From: Devosia litorisediminis
GTDB taxonomy: Bacteria > Pseudomonadota > Alphaproteobacteria > Rhizobiales > Devosiaceae
NCBI RefSeq assembly: GCF_018334155.1
Contig: NZ_JAGXTP010000001.1
Coordinates: 1,984,001 to 2,048,000, forward strand
Direction: 5' to 3'
DNA length: 64,000 nucleotides
Made by a program: the position numbers and the translations under genes. Shown here in pieces: positions 18,293 to 28,764 of the stretch; position 1 is the first letter of the stretch; every line of letters starts with the position of its first letter. Below the pieces are notes generated by a model. It was not told where the DNA came from. It saw only the letters and a list, made by a program, of their open reading frames with translations, and did no database searches.

Positions 18293-19744
18293 TTAGCCCA
18301 GACGGCGCTTGGTCTTGTCGTTGTAGGGGTTTTCGCTGCCCGCACGGACCCACAAGCGGATCGGGCTGCCCTTGATATTGAAGGCTTCGCGCAAACCATT
18401 GACCAGATAACGCTGGTAGGAGGTCGGCAGCACATCGGGCCGGGATGCAAACAGGATGAAGCTGGGTGGCCGGGTCTTGGCCTGGGTCATGTAGCGCAGC
18501 TTGAGGCGGCGGCCCGACACGGCCGGAGGCGGATGTCCATCAACCATACCCTGCAGCCAGCGATTGAGCCGGGCGGTCGAGACATGGGTGTTCCATGTGC
18601 GCTCGATGGCAAAGATCGCATCCATCAGCTTGTCGATGTTCTTGCCGGTCAGGCCCGACAGGGTCACCAATGGCACGCCGCGCAGTTGGGGCAGCAGGCG
18701 CTCGCAAGCTTCGCGCAGATGGGCCAGCGCCGCATTCTTGTCTTCGACCAGATCCCACTTGTTGACGGCTATCACCAGAGCGCGGCCTTCGCGCTCGACC
18801 AGATCGGCCAGCGCCAGATCCTGCTTCTCGAACGGGATGGTCGCGTCGAGCATGAGCACGACGACTTCGGCATACTGAATGGATCGCAGGCTGTCGCCAA
18901 CCGCGAGCTTCTCCAGCTTTTCGGTCACGCGGGCACGGCGCCGAATACCGGCGGTATCGACCAGGTTGATAACGCGGCCTTCCCACTCCCATGGCACCAG
19001 AATGGAGTCGCGCGTGATGCCAGCTTCGGGACCGACGAGCACGCGATCTTCGCCAACCATGCGGTTGATCAGGGTGGACTTGCCGGCATTGGGCCGACCA
19101 ACGATGGCAACGTTGAGGTAGCGCTTGGGATTCCAGCGCAGCGTGGCTTCATCCCCCTCGCCCTCAAGCATGTCCTCGGTGATGTCGACATCAACCTCGG
19201 GCATGAGATCAATGATGGCCTGCTCGGCGGCACCACGTTCTGCAGCCGCCTTGTCGATGGCAGCCGAGACAATTGAATAGAGTTCGGACAGGCCGAGGCC
19301 GTGTTCTGCGGACAGGGAAATCGCCTCGCCAAAACCCAGTTTGAAGGCTTCGACCAGACCGGCTTCGGCAGCACCGCTTTCGGCCTTGTTACCGACCAGA
19401 TGCACGTGCTTGCCGGCCTTGCGCAGAACCTGCGCAAAGCGCTGGTCGAGCGGCATGACGCCGGCACGGGCATCGATCATGAACAGGATGACGTCGGCTT
19501 CGCGGATCGCCAGCTCGGTCTGCTGACGCATGCGGTCTTCGAGGCTGCCGTCCGTGACGTCCTCATAGCCGGCGGTATCAAGGATGCGGAAAGTCAGATC
19601 AGCGATGCGGCCTTCGGCCTCACGGCGATCACGGGTTACGCCGGGCGTGTCATCAACCAGGGCGATCTTGCGACCAACCAGACGGTTGAAGAGCGTGGAC
19701 TTACCAACGTTGGGACGACCGACAATGGCGACGGTGACGGTCAT
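18293..19744 (-). CDS. der: Ribosome biogenesis GTPase Der (EngA)
   Basis: 483 aa with two tandem GTPase domains: first P-loop GRPNVGKST at residues 8-16 with DTPGVTRD; second P-loop GRPNAGKST near residue 219, with [11 protein letters not shown] and NKWD; then the C-terminal KH-like domain with [12 protein letters not shown]. Needed for 50S subunit maturation. The der gene next to a YfgM-like gene is a conserved pairing and supports both calls. Confidence 0.97.
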   Translation of the reverse strand: MTVTVAIVGRPNVGKSTLFNRLVGRKIALVDDTPGVTRDRREAEGRIADLTFRILDTAGYEDVTDGSLEDRMRQQTELAIREADVILFMIDARAGVMPLDQRFAQVLRKAGKHVHLVGNKAESGAAEAGLVEAFKLGFGEAISLSAEHGLGLSELYSIVSAAIDKAAAERGAAEQAIIDLMPEVDVDITEDMLEGEGDEATLRWNPKRYLNVAIVGRPNAGKSTLINRMVGEDRVLVGPEAGITRDSILVPWEWEGRVINLVDTAGIRRRARVTEKLEKLAVGDSLRSIQYAEVVVLMLDATIPFEKQDLALADLVEREGRALVIAVNKWDLVEDKNAALAHLREACERLLPQLRGVPLVTLSGLTGKNIDKLMDAIFAIERTWNTHVSTARLNRWLQGMVDGHPPPAVSGRRLKLRYMTQAKTRPPSFILFASRPDVLPTSYQRYLVNGLREAFNIKGSPIRLWVRAGSENPYNDKTKRRLG

Positions 19745-19778
19745 TTATTGCGTTCCGATCAGGCGGAGACAGCAGCCG

Positions 19779-20582
19779 CTATTGCGCGGCTGGAGCGGTC
19801 TCGGTGGTGGCGGCCGATTCATCGGTTGCCGGAGTTTCAGGCGTCGTTTGAGCGTCAGCAGGCGCATCGCCACTGACGATGGCATCAATGGCATCGGCGG
19901 CTGCATCAGCAGTCGAGGTCGGCGCAATAGCGCCTTCAGCCAGCAGCTGAGCCAGATAATAGCCCATGCGGTTGCGTGTCGAGGTCTGGGTCATCTCGTC
20001 GTTCAGAACAGCTTCGAAGCTGGCCTGAGCGGCGGCGAAATCACCGGCCTTATACTGGGCGAGGCCAAGGGTTTCGCGCGCAGCATTGCGCAGCGGGCTG
20101 GCATCGTTCGCAACACTACCTGCGCGGCTTTCGACGTCTGCCAGAGTACCGTTATCGACCATCAGCGTGCCGCCGAGCACCAGAGCCAGCTCGCGCAGGC
20201 GCGGGTTGGACTGCGCATTGGCGAGCGCATCATAGGTATTGATGGCTTCGTCGATCTTGCCTTCCTTGGCCAGCACGCCGGCCTTGCGGAATTCGGCAAG
20301 GGTCGGATAGCCACCGCTGCCATCGGCAATCAGCGTGTCGAGCTGGATGCGGGCCGCTTCAAGATCGCCGCCATCGACAAATTCGAAGGCCGTGTAGAGC
20401 TCATCGGAGGCCTGGGCAGCATTGTTGGAATGGTACCAGGTCCAGCCTTCATTGACGGCAACGATGGCCACGACGCCAATAGCAGCACCGATCACATAGG
20501 GCGCAAAACGACGCCAGAGTGCGCGCATGCGATCGCTGCGCAGCTCCTCGTCAACTTCACGGAAAATATTGTCTTCGGCCAT
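19779..20582 (-). CDS. YfgM-like tetratricopeptide membrane protein
   Basis: 267 aa. Cytoplasmic N-terminus MAEDNIFREVDEELRSDR, one membrane helix (about residues 28-45), then an alpha-helical periplasmic TPR-like region up to about 215, and an Ala/Thr/Glu-rich tail. This matches the DUF2659/YfgM-like family, which helps periplasmic chaperones near the translocon in E. coli. I chose the ATG at 20582 because the upstream open frame (to 20699) lacks family character. It lies 34 bases upstream of der. Confidence 0.82.
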   Translation of the reverse strand: MAEDNIFREVDEELRSDRMRALWRRFAPYVIGAAIGVVAIVAVNEGWTWYHSNNAAQASDELYTAFEFVDGGDLEAARIQLDTLIADGSGGYPTLAEFRKAGVLAKEGKIDEAINTYDALANAQSNPRLRELALVLGGTLMVDNGTLADVESRAGSVANDASPLRNAARETLGLAQYKAGDFAAAQASFEAVLNDEMTQTSTRNRMGYYLAQLLAEGAIAPTSTADAAADAIDAIVSGDAPADAQTTPETPATDESAATTETAPAAQ

Positions 20583-20711
20583 GATCTGCCTAATGGTCGT
20601 GTTCGAATTGGAGCGCACGTTTAGCACGCTGCCGGGCGAATGCAAATGCGCCCGGCCCGGCCATTTCTGCTGTTTCTGGTGCGTTTCCAGCCCCAGCAAC
20701 CGCGCCCGGGA

Positions 20712-22283
20712 TTATTCCCACTCAATGGTGCCCGGCGGCTTGCTGGTCACGTCGTAGACGACGCGGTTGATCCCGCGGACTTCGTTGATGATGCGGGTGG
20801 CAGTCTTGCCGAGGAAGTTCATGTCGAACTGATAGAAATCAGCGGTCATGCCATCAACGGAGGTCACAGCACGCAAAGCACAGACGAATTCATAGGTACG
20901 GCCATCACCCATGACGCCGACGGTCTGGACAGGCAGCAAAACGGCAAAGGCCTGCCAGATCTTGTCGTACTGGCCAGACTTGCGGATCTCATCGAGGTAG
21001 ATGGCGTCAGCCTGACGCAAAATGTCGAGCTTTTCCGGGGTAATGCCGCCGGGGCAGCGAATGGCCAGCCCCGGTCCCGGGAAGGGATGGCGGCCGATAA
21101 AGCTCTCGGGCAGCCCGAGTTCGCGGCCGAGGATGCGCACCTCGTCCTTGAACAGCTCGCGCAGCGGCTCGACGAGCTGCATGTTCATGCGCTCGGGCAG
21201 ACCGCCAACATTGTGGTGACTCTTGATGGTGACCGAGGGACCGCCGGTGAAAGAAACGGATTCGATAACGTCGGGATAGAGCGTGCCCTGGGCGAGGAAT
21301 TCGGCGCCGCCCAGCTTCTTGGCTTCTTCCTCGAAGGTTTCGATGAACAGGCGGCCAATGATCTTGCGCTTGGTTTCGGGATCAGAGACGCCGTCGAGCT
21401 CGCGCAGGAAGACTTTGGATACGTCGACGTGGACGAGCGGGATGTTGTACTCGTCGCGGAACATGGTGACGACCTGTTCGCTCTCATTGAGGCGCATCAG
21501 ACCGTGGTCGACGTAGATACAGGTGAGCTGATCGCCGATGGCCTCGTGGATCAACACGGCAGCAACCGATGAGTCGACGCCGCCCGACAGGCCGCAAATG
21601 ACCTTGCCGGTGCCGACCTGTTCGCGGATCTTCTCGATCATCTTGGCGCGGTAGGCCGCCATGGTCCAGGTTGAGGCAACGCCGCAGATCTGGTGGACGA
21701 AATTGGCGTAAAGCTTGGCGCCGTCGGGCGTGTGCACCACTTCAGGGTGGAACTGCACAGCCCAGATACGACGCGCTTCATTGGCGATCATGGCAAAAGG
21801 CGCGTTGGGCGAGGTGCCAACGACTTCAAAGCCTTCAGGCAGTGCTACGACACGATCGCCATGGCTCATCCAGACCTGATGTTCTGTGCACAGATCCCAA
21901 ACACCGTTCGTGAGTGCGGAGGTCTTCTCGACCTTGACTTCGGCACGACCAAATTCGCGGTGGTGACCTGCTTCGACCTTGCCGCCCAGCGCCTGGCAAA
22001 GCGCCTGCTGGCCGTAGCAAATTCCCAGAATAGGAACGCCTGCATCTAGTATGGCGGGATCAATGGTCGGCGCGTTCTCGTCCAGCGTTGATGCGGGCCC
22101 GCCCGATAGCACGACACCCTTTGGCTGCATGGCGGCCATGGCGGCGCCTGCGCTCTGGAATGGGTGAATTTCGCAATAAACACCCGTCTCGCGAATACGG
22201 CGCGCGATCAGTTGAGTGACTTGTGATCCGTAGTCAACGATCAGGATCGATTGCGGGTGGTCAATAGTGTCTGGGCTTTGCAT
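20712..22283 (-). CDS. guaA: GMP synthase (glutamine-hydrolysing)
   Basis: 523 aa. N-terminal class I glutaminase with the nucleophile Cys89 in GICYGQQAL and FHPEVVHT; then the ATP pyrophosphatase domain with the PP-loop [10 protein letters not shown]; then the C-terminal dimerisation domain ending PPGTIEWE. Converts XMP to GMP. guaB, which makes XMP, is also in this window at 25.5-27 kb, with tspO, rsmB and MAPEG genes between. Confidence 0.97.
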   Translation of the reverse strand: MQSPDTIDHPQSILIVDYGSQVTQLIARRIRETGVYCEIHPFQSAGAAMAAMQPKGVVLSGGPASTLDENAPTIDPAILDAGVPILGICYGQQALCQALGGKVEAGHHREFGRAEVKVEKTSALTNGVWDLCTEHQVWMSHGDRVVALPEGFEVVGTSPNAPFAMIANEARRIWAVQFHPEVVHTPDGAKLYANFVHQICGVASTWTMAAYRAKMIEKIREQVGTGKVICGLSGGVDSSVAAVLIHEAIGDQLTCIYVDHGLMRLNESEQVVTMFRDEYNIPLVHVDVSKVFLRELDGVSDPETKRKIIGRLFIETFEEEAKKLGGAEFLAQGTLYPDVIESVSFTGGPSVTIKSHHNVGGLPERMNMQLVEPLRELFKDEVRILGRELGLPESFIGRHPFPGPGLAIRCPGGITPEKLDILRQADAIYLDEIRKSGQYDKIWQAFAVLLPVQTVGVMGDGRTYEFVCALRAVTSVDGMTADFYQFDMNFLGKTATRIINEVRGINRVVYDVTSKPPGTIEWE

Positions 22284-22372
22284 GGCGAGCCCTTAGCCGT
22301 GCTGCGCGAATTGTGCAAGATGGCACGTTGCAGGACTGGCTTGCGAGCGCAAAATTCCCGCTGCCGCCCCCC

Positions 22373-22852
22373 TCAGTTGAGGATGGCGATGGAGAGGTTC
22401 AAGGTCGAGGCGAAACCAACCCAGACTGCATAGGGGACGAAGAGCCATGCAGCGACTGTATCACGCTGGCGGGCGACGAGGATAAAGGCGACGATCAATG
22501 CCAGAATGACCGTGATAATGGCAAAGGCGGGCCACAGCATCTCGCCGATAAACCAGACTGGCGACCAGATCCAGTTGAAGATCATCTGGGCAAACCACAG
22601 CTTCATGGCGGTGCTAGCGGGCGCCAGCATCCAGATGCGCCAACCAGCCACTGCAATCATCAGGTAGAGGGTCGACCATACCGGCCCAAAGATCCAGTTG
22701 GGTGGATTGAAGGGGGGCTTGTTGAGGCTCTCATACCAGGCGCCAGGTGTAGACTGACTACCGATCAGACCGCCTACGCCGATGACGACGACGATGAAGA
22801 CCACCAGGGTGATCCAGGTTCGGGGCGATTTGTAATCGATAGTAACGGTCAT
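22373..22852 (-). CDS. tspO: TspO/MBR family protein
   Basis: 159 aa with five membrane helices, the TspO fold. Family motifs include WYESLNKPPFNPPNWIFGPVW and VWSTLYLMIAVAGWRIW (each under 20 residues in the conserved core), and the ligand-pocket region near WFIGEMLWP. TspO proteins bind porphyrins and tune tetrapyrrole or stress responses. The ATG at 22852 gives the usual family length; the frame is open further upstream but is not family-like. Confidence 0.9.
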   Translation of the reverse strand: MTVTIDYKSPRTWITLVVFIVVVIGVGGLIGSQSTPGAWYESLNKPPFNPPNWIFGPVWSTLYLMIAVAGWRIWMLAPASTAMKLWFAQMIFNWIWSPVWFIGEMLWPAFAIITVILALIVAFILVARQRDTVAAWLFVPYAVWVGFASTLNLSIAILN

Positions 22853-22914
22853 GGCGGCGCCCCTGATTGCATTGTCGATACACTTGTAACGTAACGCTGA
22901 GGCAGTCAGTTCAT

Positions 22915-23331
22915 TTATTGGGTGCGCGTACACTCAGCCAGAACGATGGTCAGCAATTCCGGCGGACCTTCTGGTGATGTGAACTGCAGGGTTACGCTGT
23001 CTTCAGCTGGTGCCCAGACTGCGACAACACTGGCAAATAGCGGCGCATTGCCCGGCCGATCGAGCGGGCAATAGGTACGCAGATGGCTCTGATCTGGCTG
23101 AACGACGTCGAGCACGGCAACACGGGCACAATCATCGTCATTGCACAGTTCGCCAAGCTCGATGAACTTGTCGCCCGACGGTGCAGTGAGTACCTGACGG
23201 GTATCGGGCCCGGGAATGGCGAACCAGATCAGCGTAAAGGCCCCGATGACCAGTGCCGCCGCCGCCGCGATGAAGACAGGCAGGGTGATCGCTGTGGGCT
23301 GATCCCCGGGTTCTGGCGCCTGGGTGGTCAT
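22915..23331 (-). CDS. Hypothetical single-pass membrane protein
   Basis: 138 aa, unrecognised. The N-terminus is Pro/Glu-rich, followed by one membrane helix (about residues 17-38) and a periplasmic domain of about 95 residues with a CNDDDC pair of cysteines and two more cysteines (TYCPLDRP and the C-terminal LAECTRTQ) that could form disulfides. The start overlaps the rsmB stop by four bases (ATGA), so it is coupled to rsmB. The open frame upstream overlaps rsmB and is not used. No function is assigned. Confidence 0.72.
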   Translation of the reverse strand: MTTQAPEPGDQPTAITLPVFIAAAAALVIGAFTLIWFAIPGPDTRQVLTAPSGDKFIELGELCNDDDCARVAVLDVVQPDQSHLRTYCPLDRPGNAPLFASVVAVWAPAEDSVTLQFTSPEGPPELLTIVLAECTRTQ

Positions 23332-24620
23332 GCGCCACGCTTCAGGGCCGCAAGGTAAAAACCGTCGGTCTTGGTCAGCCGCGGCGTGAGCGCGATGCCC
23401 GAGCCTGCCGTCACCACGCCCGCGGGCGCAGCCGACGCGAAAGCGGCCTGCCAAAGTGCCTTTGGGTCAACCATGGTGAAATCGGGATGGGCCGCGCAGA
23501 AAGCGGCGATCTGGTCGTCGTTCTCTTCAGGCAGAATGGAGCAGGTGATGTAGATCAGCGTGCCGCCGGGCTTGAGATACCGTTGGGCATCGGCAAGAAT
23601 TGCAGATTGTTCTTGGACGCGCTGAGCCAGCAGTTCGGGGGTGAGCTTCCACTTGGTATCGGGACGGCGGCGCCAGGTACCCGTGCCGGTGCAGGGAGCA
23701 TCGATGACGACGCGATCCATCTTGCCAATCAGATCATCAAGTGCATCGGGCAGCGGCGCGCGGACCTGCACATTGCGGGCCCCGTTGCGTTTCAGGCGAT
23801 CATAGATGGGGGCGAGCCGATTGCGGTCGCTGTCATAGGCAAATATCTGGCCTTTATTGCCCATGGCAGCGGCCAGAGCCAGCGTCTTGCCGCCAGCACC
23901 TGCGCACAAATCAAGCACCTGCTCACCGGGCACGGCACCGGCCAGGATCGAGACGATCTGGCTCCCCTGATCCTGAACCTCGAACCAGCCCTTGAGATAT
24001 CCCTCGTCGGTGGTGACATTGGGTGTGCGTGCATCGCCCGATCCGGCGGGCATGGTGACGCCGACCGGGGAGATAGCGGTTTCAACCGCGCTGAAGCGGG
24101 CCAGCGATTTAAGCACCCGCTCGCGCTGGGATTTCAGCGTGTTGGTGCGCAGATCCAGCGAAGGACGCCCCGCCATAGCCTGACCTTCAGCGATCCAGTC
24201 GTCGGCAAATGCGCGCTGGAGCGACGGCAGCAGCCATTCGGGAACATCGGCCTGAACATGGCCGGGGGCATCATGTGCAAGCGTGGTGACCAGGCGGCTG
24301 ACCTCATCCGCACTGAGTGTTTCTGGTGCGTGGCTGTCGTTGGCGAACAGATCATTAAGGACCGCCGGGTCCTGCCCCCAGTCGCGCACTGCCACCGCCA
24401 TTACCAGAGCACGCGGGCTGTCATCGCCCATGATGGCAGCATGAGAGGCACGGTGGCGCAGCGCGTCATAAACCAGATTGCCGATGGCGGCGCGATCCCC
24501 TGCCCCGGCAAAGCGGTTGTTGATTCCCCAGGCCTTGAGCGCTTCGGATACGGGGCGCTTGCGGGTTTCAACGTCGCTGAGAACGGCAATAGCGGCAGAT
24601 AGGCGGCCAGGAAGGCGCAT
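23328..24620 (-). CDS. rsmB: RsmB-type rRNA (cytosine-5) methyltransferase
   Basis: 430 aa. An N-terminal NusB-like helical region (about 1-135) precedes the SAM-binding domain with LDLCAGAGGKTLALA. The PC motif is VVIDAPCTGTGTWRRRPD and the catalytic Cys lies in TCSILPEEND, the two-cysteine pattern of m5C RNA methyltransferases. Likely target is 16S rRNA C967. The N-terminal domain supports RsmB over other family members, but the exact site is inferred. Confidence 0.88.
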   Translation of the reverse strand: MRLPGRLSAAIAVLSDVETRKRPVSEALKAWGINNRFAGAGDRAAIGNLVYDALRHRASHAAIMGDDSPRALVMAVAVRDWGQDPAVLNDLFANDSHAPETLSADEVSRLVTTLAHDAPGHVQADVPEWLLPSLQRAFADDWIAEGQAMAGRPSLDLRTNTLKSQRERVLKSLARFSAVETAISPVGVTMPAGSGDARTPNVTTDEGYLKGWFEVQDQGSQIVSILAGAVPGEQVLDLCAGAGGKTLALAAAMGNKGQIFAYDSDRNRLAPIYDRLKRNGARNVQVRAPLPDALDDLIGKMDRVVIDAPCTGTGTWRRRPDTKWKLTPELLAQRVQEQSAILADAQRYLKPGGTLIYITCSILPEENDDQIAAFCAAHPDFTMVDPKALWQAAFASAAPAGVVTAGSGIALTPRLTKTDGFYLAALKRGA

Positions 24621-24629
24621 GGGACAAGC

Positions 24630-25055
24630 TCAGGCTGACAAAAGGCGGAAGAGGACCATTAGCCAGAGGATGACCAGCACCGCAAGGCCAGCGGTATAAA
24701 CAGCGAAACGTTTGTGTACCCGATTGCTGGTGACATGGATCACCGTATGGACGTAGCGCAGGGCAACAAAGAGCCAGGCTGCAATGACCTCAAGCCAGAC
24801 AACGCCGCCAGTGCTGATGGCCAGTATCGCGATGACGTAGAACAGAACCGGGAGCTGGAATTGATTATCGAAGCTGTTGGACAGCAGGCGAGCCCTGAGC
24901 GGGTAGGCACTGCGATCGACGGCAATGTCGGCTTCGGGAATTTCGCCGGACATCACACGGGGTACACGTTCGCGCCCCATCAGCACGAGAATGGCGACGG
25001 TCAGCAATGCCTGGCCGGCGATGGCGAGAATCATGAATTTGTCGATGAGGGGCAT
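24630..25055 (-). CDS. MAPEG family membrane protein
   Basis: 141 aa, four membrane helices, with FDNQFQLPVLFY and RYVHTVIHVTSNRVHKRF, the MAPEG fingerprint. The family includes glutathione-dependent membrane enzymes; the bacterial substrates are mostly unknown. The ATG at 25055 is chosen because it starts immediately before the first helix. It ends nine bases before the rsmB start. A second, distinct MAPEG-type gene lies at 35746-36138. Confidence 0.82.
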   Translation of the reverse strand: MPLIDKFMILAIAGQALLTVAILVLMGRERVPRVMSGEIPEADIAVDRSAYPLRARLLSNSFDNQFQLPVLFYVIAILAISTGGVVWLEVIAAWLFVALRYVHTVIHVTSNRVHKRFAVYTAGLAVLVILWLMVLFRLLSA

Positions 25056-25166
25056 GTTTGCGGTTCCAGTGTTGATTCCGATACGCGCGACAAGTGCTTG
25101 TAGATGAATCACAAAGGGTTGGGCACGCCAAGGCGCCGCCTGACTGCGGGTTTCGTAATGGACGGT

Positions 25167-25236
25167 CCCCGAGACGGTGTTTCGCCTCTAAGCAACTAAA
25201 TATGAGGCGAAGACCGCCTCGGGGCATCGGTTTTTT
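25167..25236 (+). ncRNA. Candidate structured RNA or terminator hairpin
   Basis: In the gap between the MAPEG gene and guaB, the arms 25167-25188 and 25204-25224 form a long imperfect hairpin: CCCCGAG/CTCGGGG, CGGT/ACCG and TTCGCCTC/GAGGCGAA, with a 15-base A-rich loop. A T6 run follows at 25231-25236. No plus-strand gene ends nearby, so it could be the 3' end of a small RNA whose start I cannot see. It is not a member of a family I recognise. Confidence 0.4.
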
Positions 25237-25426
25237 GCCCGACCGTTTGGCCAACCCCATCGCTCGCAGGCTGGCGGCCCAGTCTTAAACCCTTACGACT
25301 GGCAATGCCGCACGCCCGGGCTCTCCCGCCACTGTCGCCTGCAGGTTGTCCGTGCGGAAGAGACGGGGTGAGTATGCGCGTGGTTTAGGGGTGGGGATTA
25401 GGCGGGATTACCGAAGGCAAGATCGT

Positions 25427-25516
25427 CCCCCCTCGCGGGGAGGGTCAGGGAGGGGCAGTTGGACCGGATACCGGGGCTCTCGGCCCCCACCTAACCTCCC
25501 CCTGGCAGAGGGAGGT
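25427..25516. repeat. GC-rich block of short dyads
   Basis: The stretch holds several small inverted repeats: CCCC/GGGG around 25427-25440, GGGGC-TCTCG-GCCCC at 25473-25487, and ACCTCCC/GGGAGGT at 25494-25500 and 25510-25516. Similar CCTCCCC-rich mosaic blocks are dispersed between genes in many Rhizobiales, so this may be one copy. It sits just past the guaB stop. I saw no clear second full copy in this window. The rest of the 25056-25548 gap, apart from the hairpin at 25167, shows nothing I recognise. Confidence 0.35.
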
Positions 25517-25548
25517 ATCCGTTCGGTGAAGCTGCGAGTAAATTGAGC

Positions 25549-27081
<1,533 letters not shown>

Positions 27082-27342
27082 TCAGAGATGTAGGGTATTG
27101 AACCGGACGGAATTGAAATCGTCGGGTTCAGGTTGGCGAGGGTCAATAGCACCGGCAGTGCGGCTTGCATAGGGGGCCGGGCTTACGTGACGCTTTTGCC
27201 AGATAAGCGCCTAAAGCGCCGCCGTGCTGCACAAATTCTACCATACAAGGGAGAGGCAAGGGTTCTCAGAACAGCCAGAGCGGTTCATACTGAGACCTGT
27301 CGCGCTCGCGACGCTTCCGATTCCTCCCCGGTCCCTGCCCTC

Positions 27343-28737
27343 GTGATCCGCGTCACACCCCTCATATTGGCGGTCGCCCTGTTCATGGAACAGATGGATT
27401 CGACCGTGATCGCGACATCGCTGCCAGCGATCGCGGCCGATATCGGCACGCAGCCGATTGCGCTCAAGCTGGCGCTGACGGCGTATTTCGTGGCGCTGGC
27501 CATCTTCATTCCGATCAGCGGCTGGATGGCCGACCGCTTCGGGGCCAAGAACATTTTCCGCATTGCCATTGGCGTGTTCATGCTGGGCTCACTGGCCTGC
27601 TCGTTCTCGTTCTCGCTAGAAACTTTCGTGCTGTCGCGGTTCTTTCAGGGCATTGGTTCTTCGATGATGACGCCGGTGGGGCGCCTGCTGCTGGTGCGCT
27701 CGACGCCGCGCAATGAGCTGGTGTCGGCGATGGCGTGGCTGACGATTCCGGCGCTGCTGGGGCCGCTGACCGGGCCACTGATCGGCGGGTTTCTGACGAC
27801 ATACCTGAGCTGGCACTGGATCTTCTGGATCAATATCCCGATCGGCATTGCCGGGATCATTCTGGTCGGCATCTTTCTCAAGGTTCCCGAAGAGCGCAGC
27901 CAGCGGCGGCTGGATTTCCGCGGCTTTCTGATTGCCGCCGTGGCGTTCTCGGGCACGGTGTTTGGCCTGTCGGTGGTGAGCCTGCCAGCGCTGCCAATTG
28001 TTTATGGATATGCAACGCTGGCAGTGGGGTTGGCAGCGGGCGTGCTGTATTTCGTGCACGCGCGGCGCACGCAACACCCTCTGCTTGACCCCCACCTGTT
28101 CCGGCACAAGCTGTTTCGTTCGGCGGTGATCGGGGGCTCGTTCTTCCGCATCGGCGTTGGTGCAGTGCCATTCCTGCTACCGCTCATGCTGCAGCTTGGC
28201 TTCGGAATGACGCCCTTTCAATCGGGTGCCATCACCTTCGTTTCGGCAATCGGCGCGATCATGAGCAAGTTTCTGGCAGAGAAGGTCTATGCCCGCTTCG
28301 GCTTTCCCCGAACGCTGGGCTTCGCCTCGTTCTTTGGCGGGGTGCTGATAGCGGCTCAGGGGCTGTTTGACACCGCTACGCCGGTCTTGGTGATCATGGT
28401 GGTGCTGCTGCTCGGCGGGGTTTTGCGGTCGGTGTTTTTCACCGGCGCCAATGCGCTGGGCTATGCCGATGTGGGCGACGCCGAGGCCAGCCAAGCCACG
28501 GCCATTGTCGCGGTGGCACAGCAATTGAGCGTGGCGTTTGGCGTGGCGGTGGCGGGCGCCATTCTTGAGGCCAGCACCCAGATGCGTGGCAGCGAGCTGC
28601 AGCTGGTGGATTTTCAGATCGCATTTTTCGTGGTGGGCGGGCTGAGCGCGCTGGCCGGATTCATTTACTGGCGTCTGCCGGTGGACGCGGGCAGCAATGT
28701 CTCGGGCCACAGGGCGATGGCAACGCAAAAGGAGTGA
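27343..28737 (+). CDS. DHA2-type MFS exporter (first of a tandem pair)
   Basis: 464 aa with about 14 membrane helices. MDSTVIATSLPAIAADIG in helix 1 is the DHA2 (EmrB/QacA-like) motif; WMADRFGAKN is motif A; WLTIPALLGPLTGPLIGGF fits motif C. Drug or metabolite:proton antiport is the family role; the substrate is unknown. I chose GTG 27343 because it aligns with the GTG start of the next gene, its close paralogue; the open frame upstream to 27133 has no counterpart. No partner adaptor (HlyD/EmrA-like) is nearby. Confidence 0.88.
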   Translation: MIRVTPLILAVALFMEQMDSTVIATSLPAIAADIGTQPIALKLALTAYFVALAIFIPISGWMADRFGAKNIFRIAIGVFMLGSLACSFSFSLETFVLSRFFQGIGSSMMTPVGRLLLVRSTPRNELVSAMAWLTIPALLGPLTGPLIGGFLTTYLSWHWIFWINIPIGIAGIILVGIFLKVPEERSQRRLDFRGFLIAAVAFSGTVFGLSVVSLPALPIVYGYATLAVGLAAGVLYFVHARRTQHPLLDPHLFRHKLFRSAVIGGSFFRIGVGAVPFLLPLMLQLGFGMTPFQSGAITFVSAIGAIMSKFLAEKVYARFGFPRTLGFASFFGGVLIAAQGLFDTATPVLVIMVVLLLGGVLRSVFFTGANALGYADVGDAEASQATAIVAVAQQLSVAFGVAVAGAILEASTQMRGSELQLVDFQIAFFVVGGLSALAGFIYWRLPVDAGSNVSGHRAMATQKE

Positions 28738-28764
28738 TCAGGGTCTGCCCCTGATCGAAACATC

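Noticed and set aside
27133..27342. 70-codon N-terminal extension of the first MFS exporter
   Set aside because: No match in the adjacent paralogue and no membrane or signal feature; GTG 27343 aligns with the paralogue's GTG.
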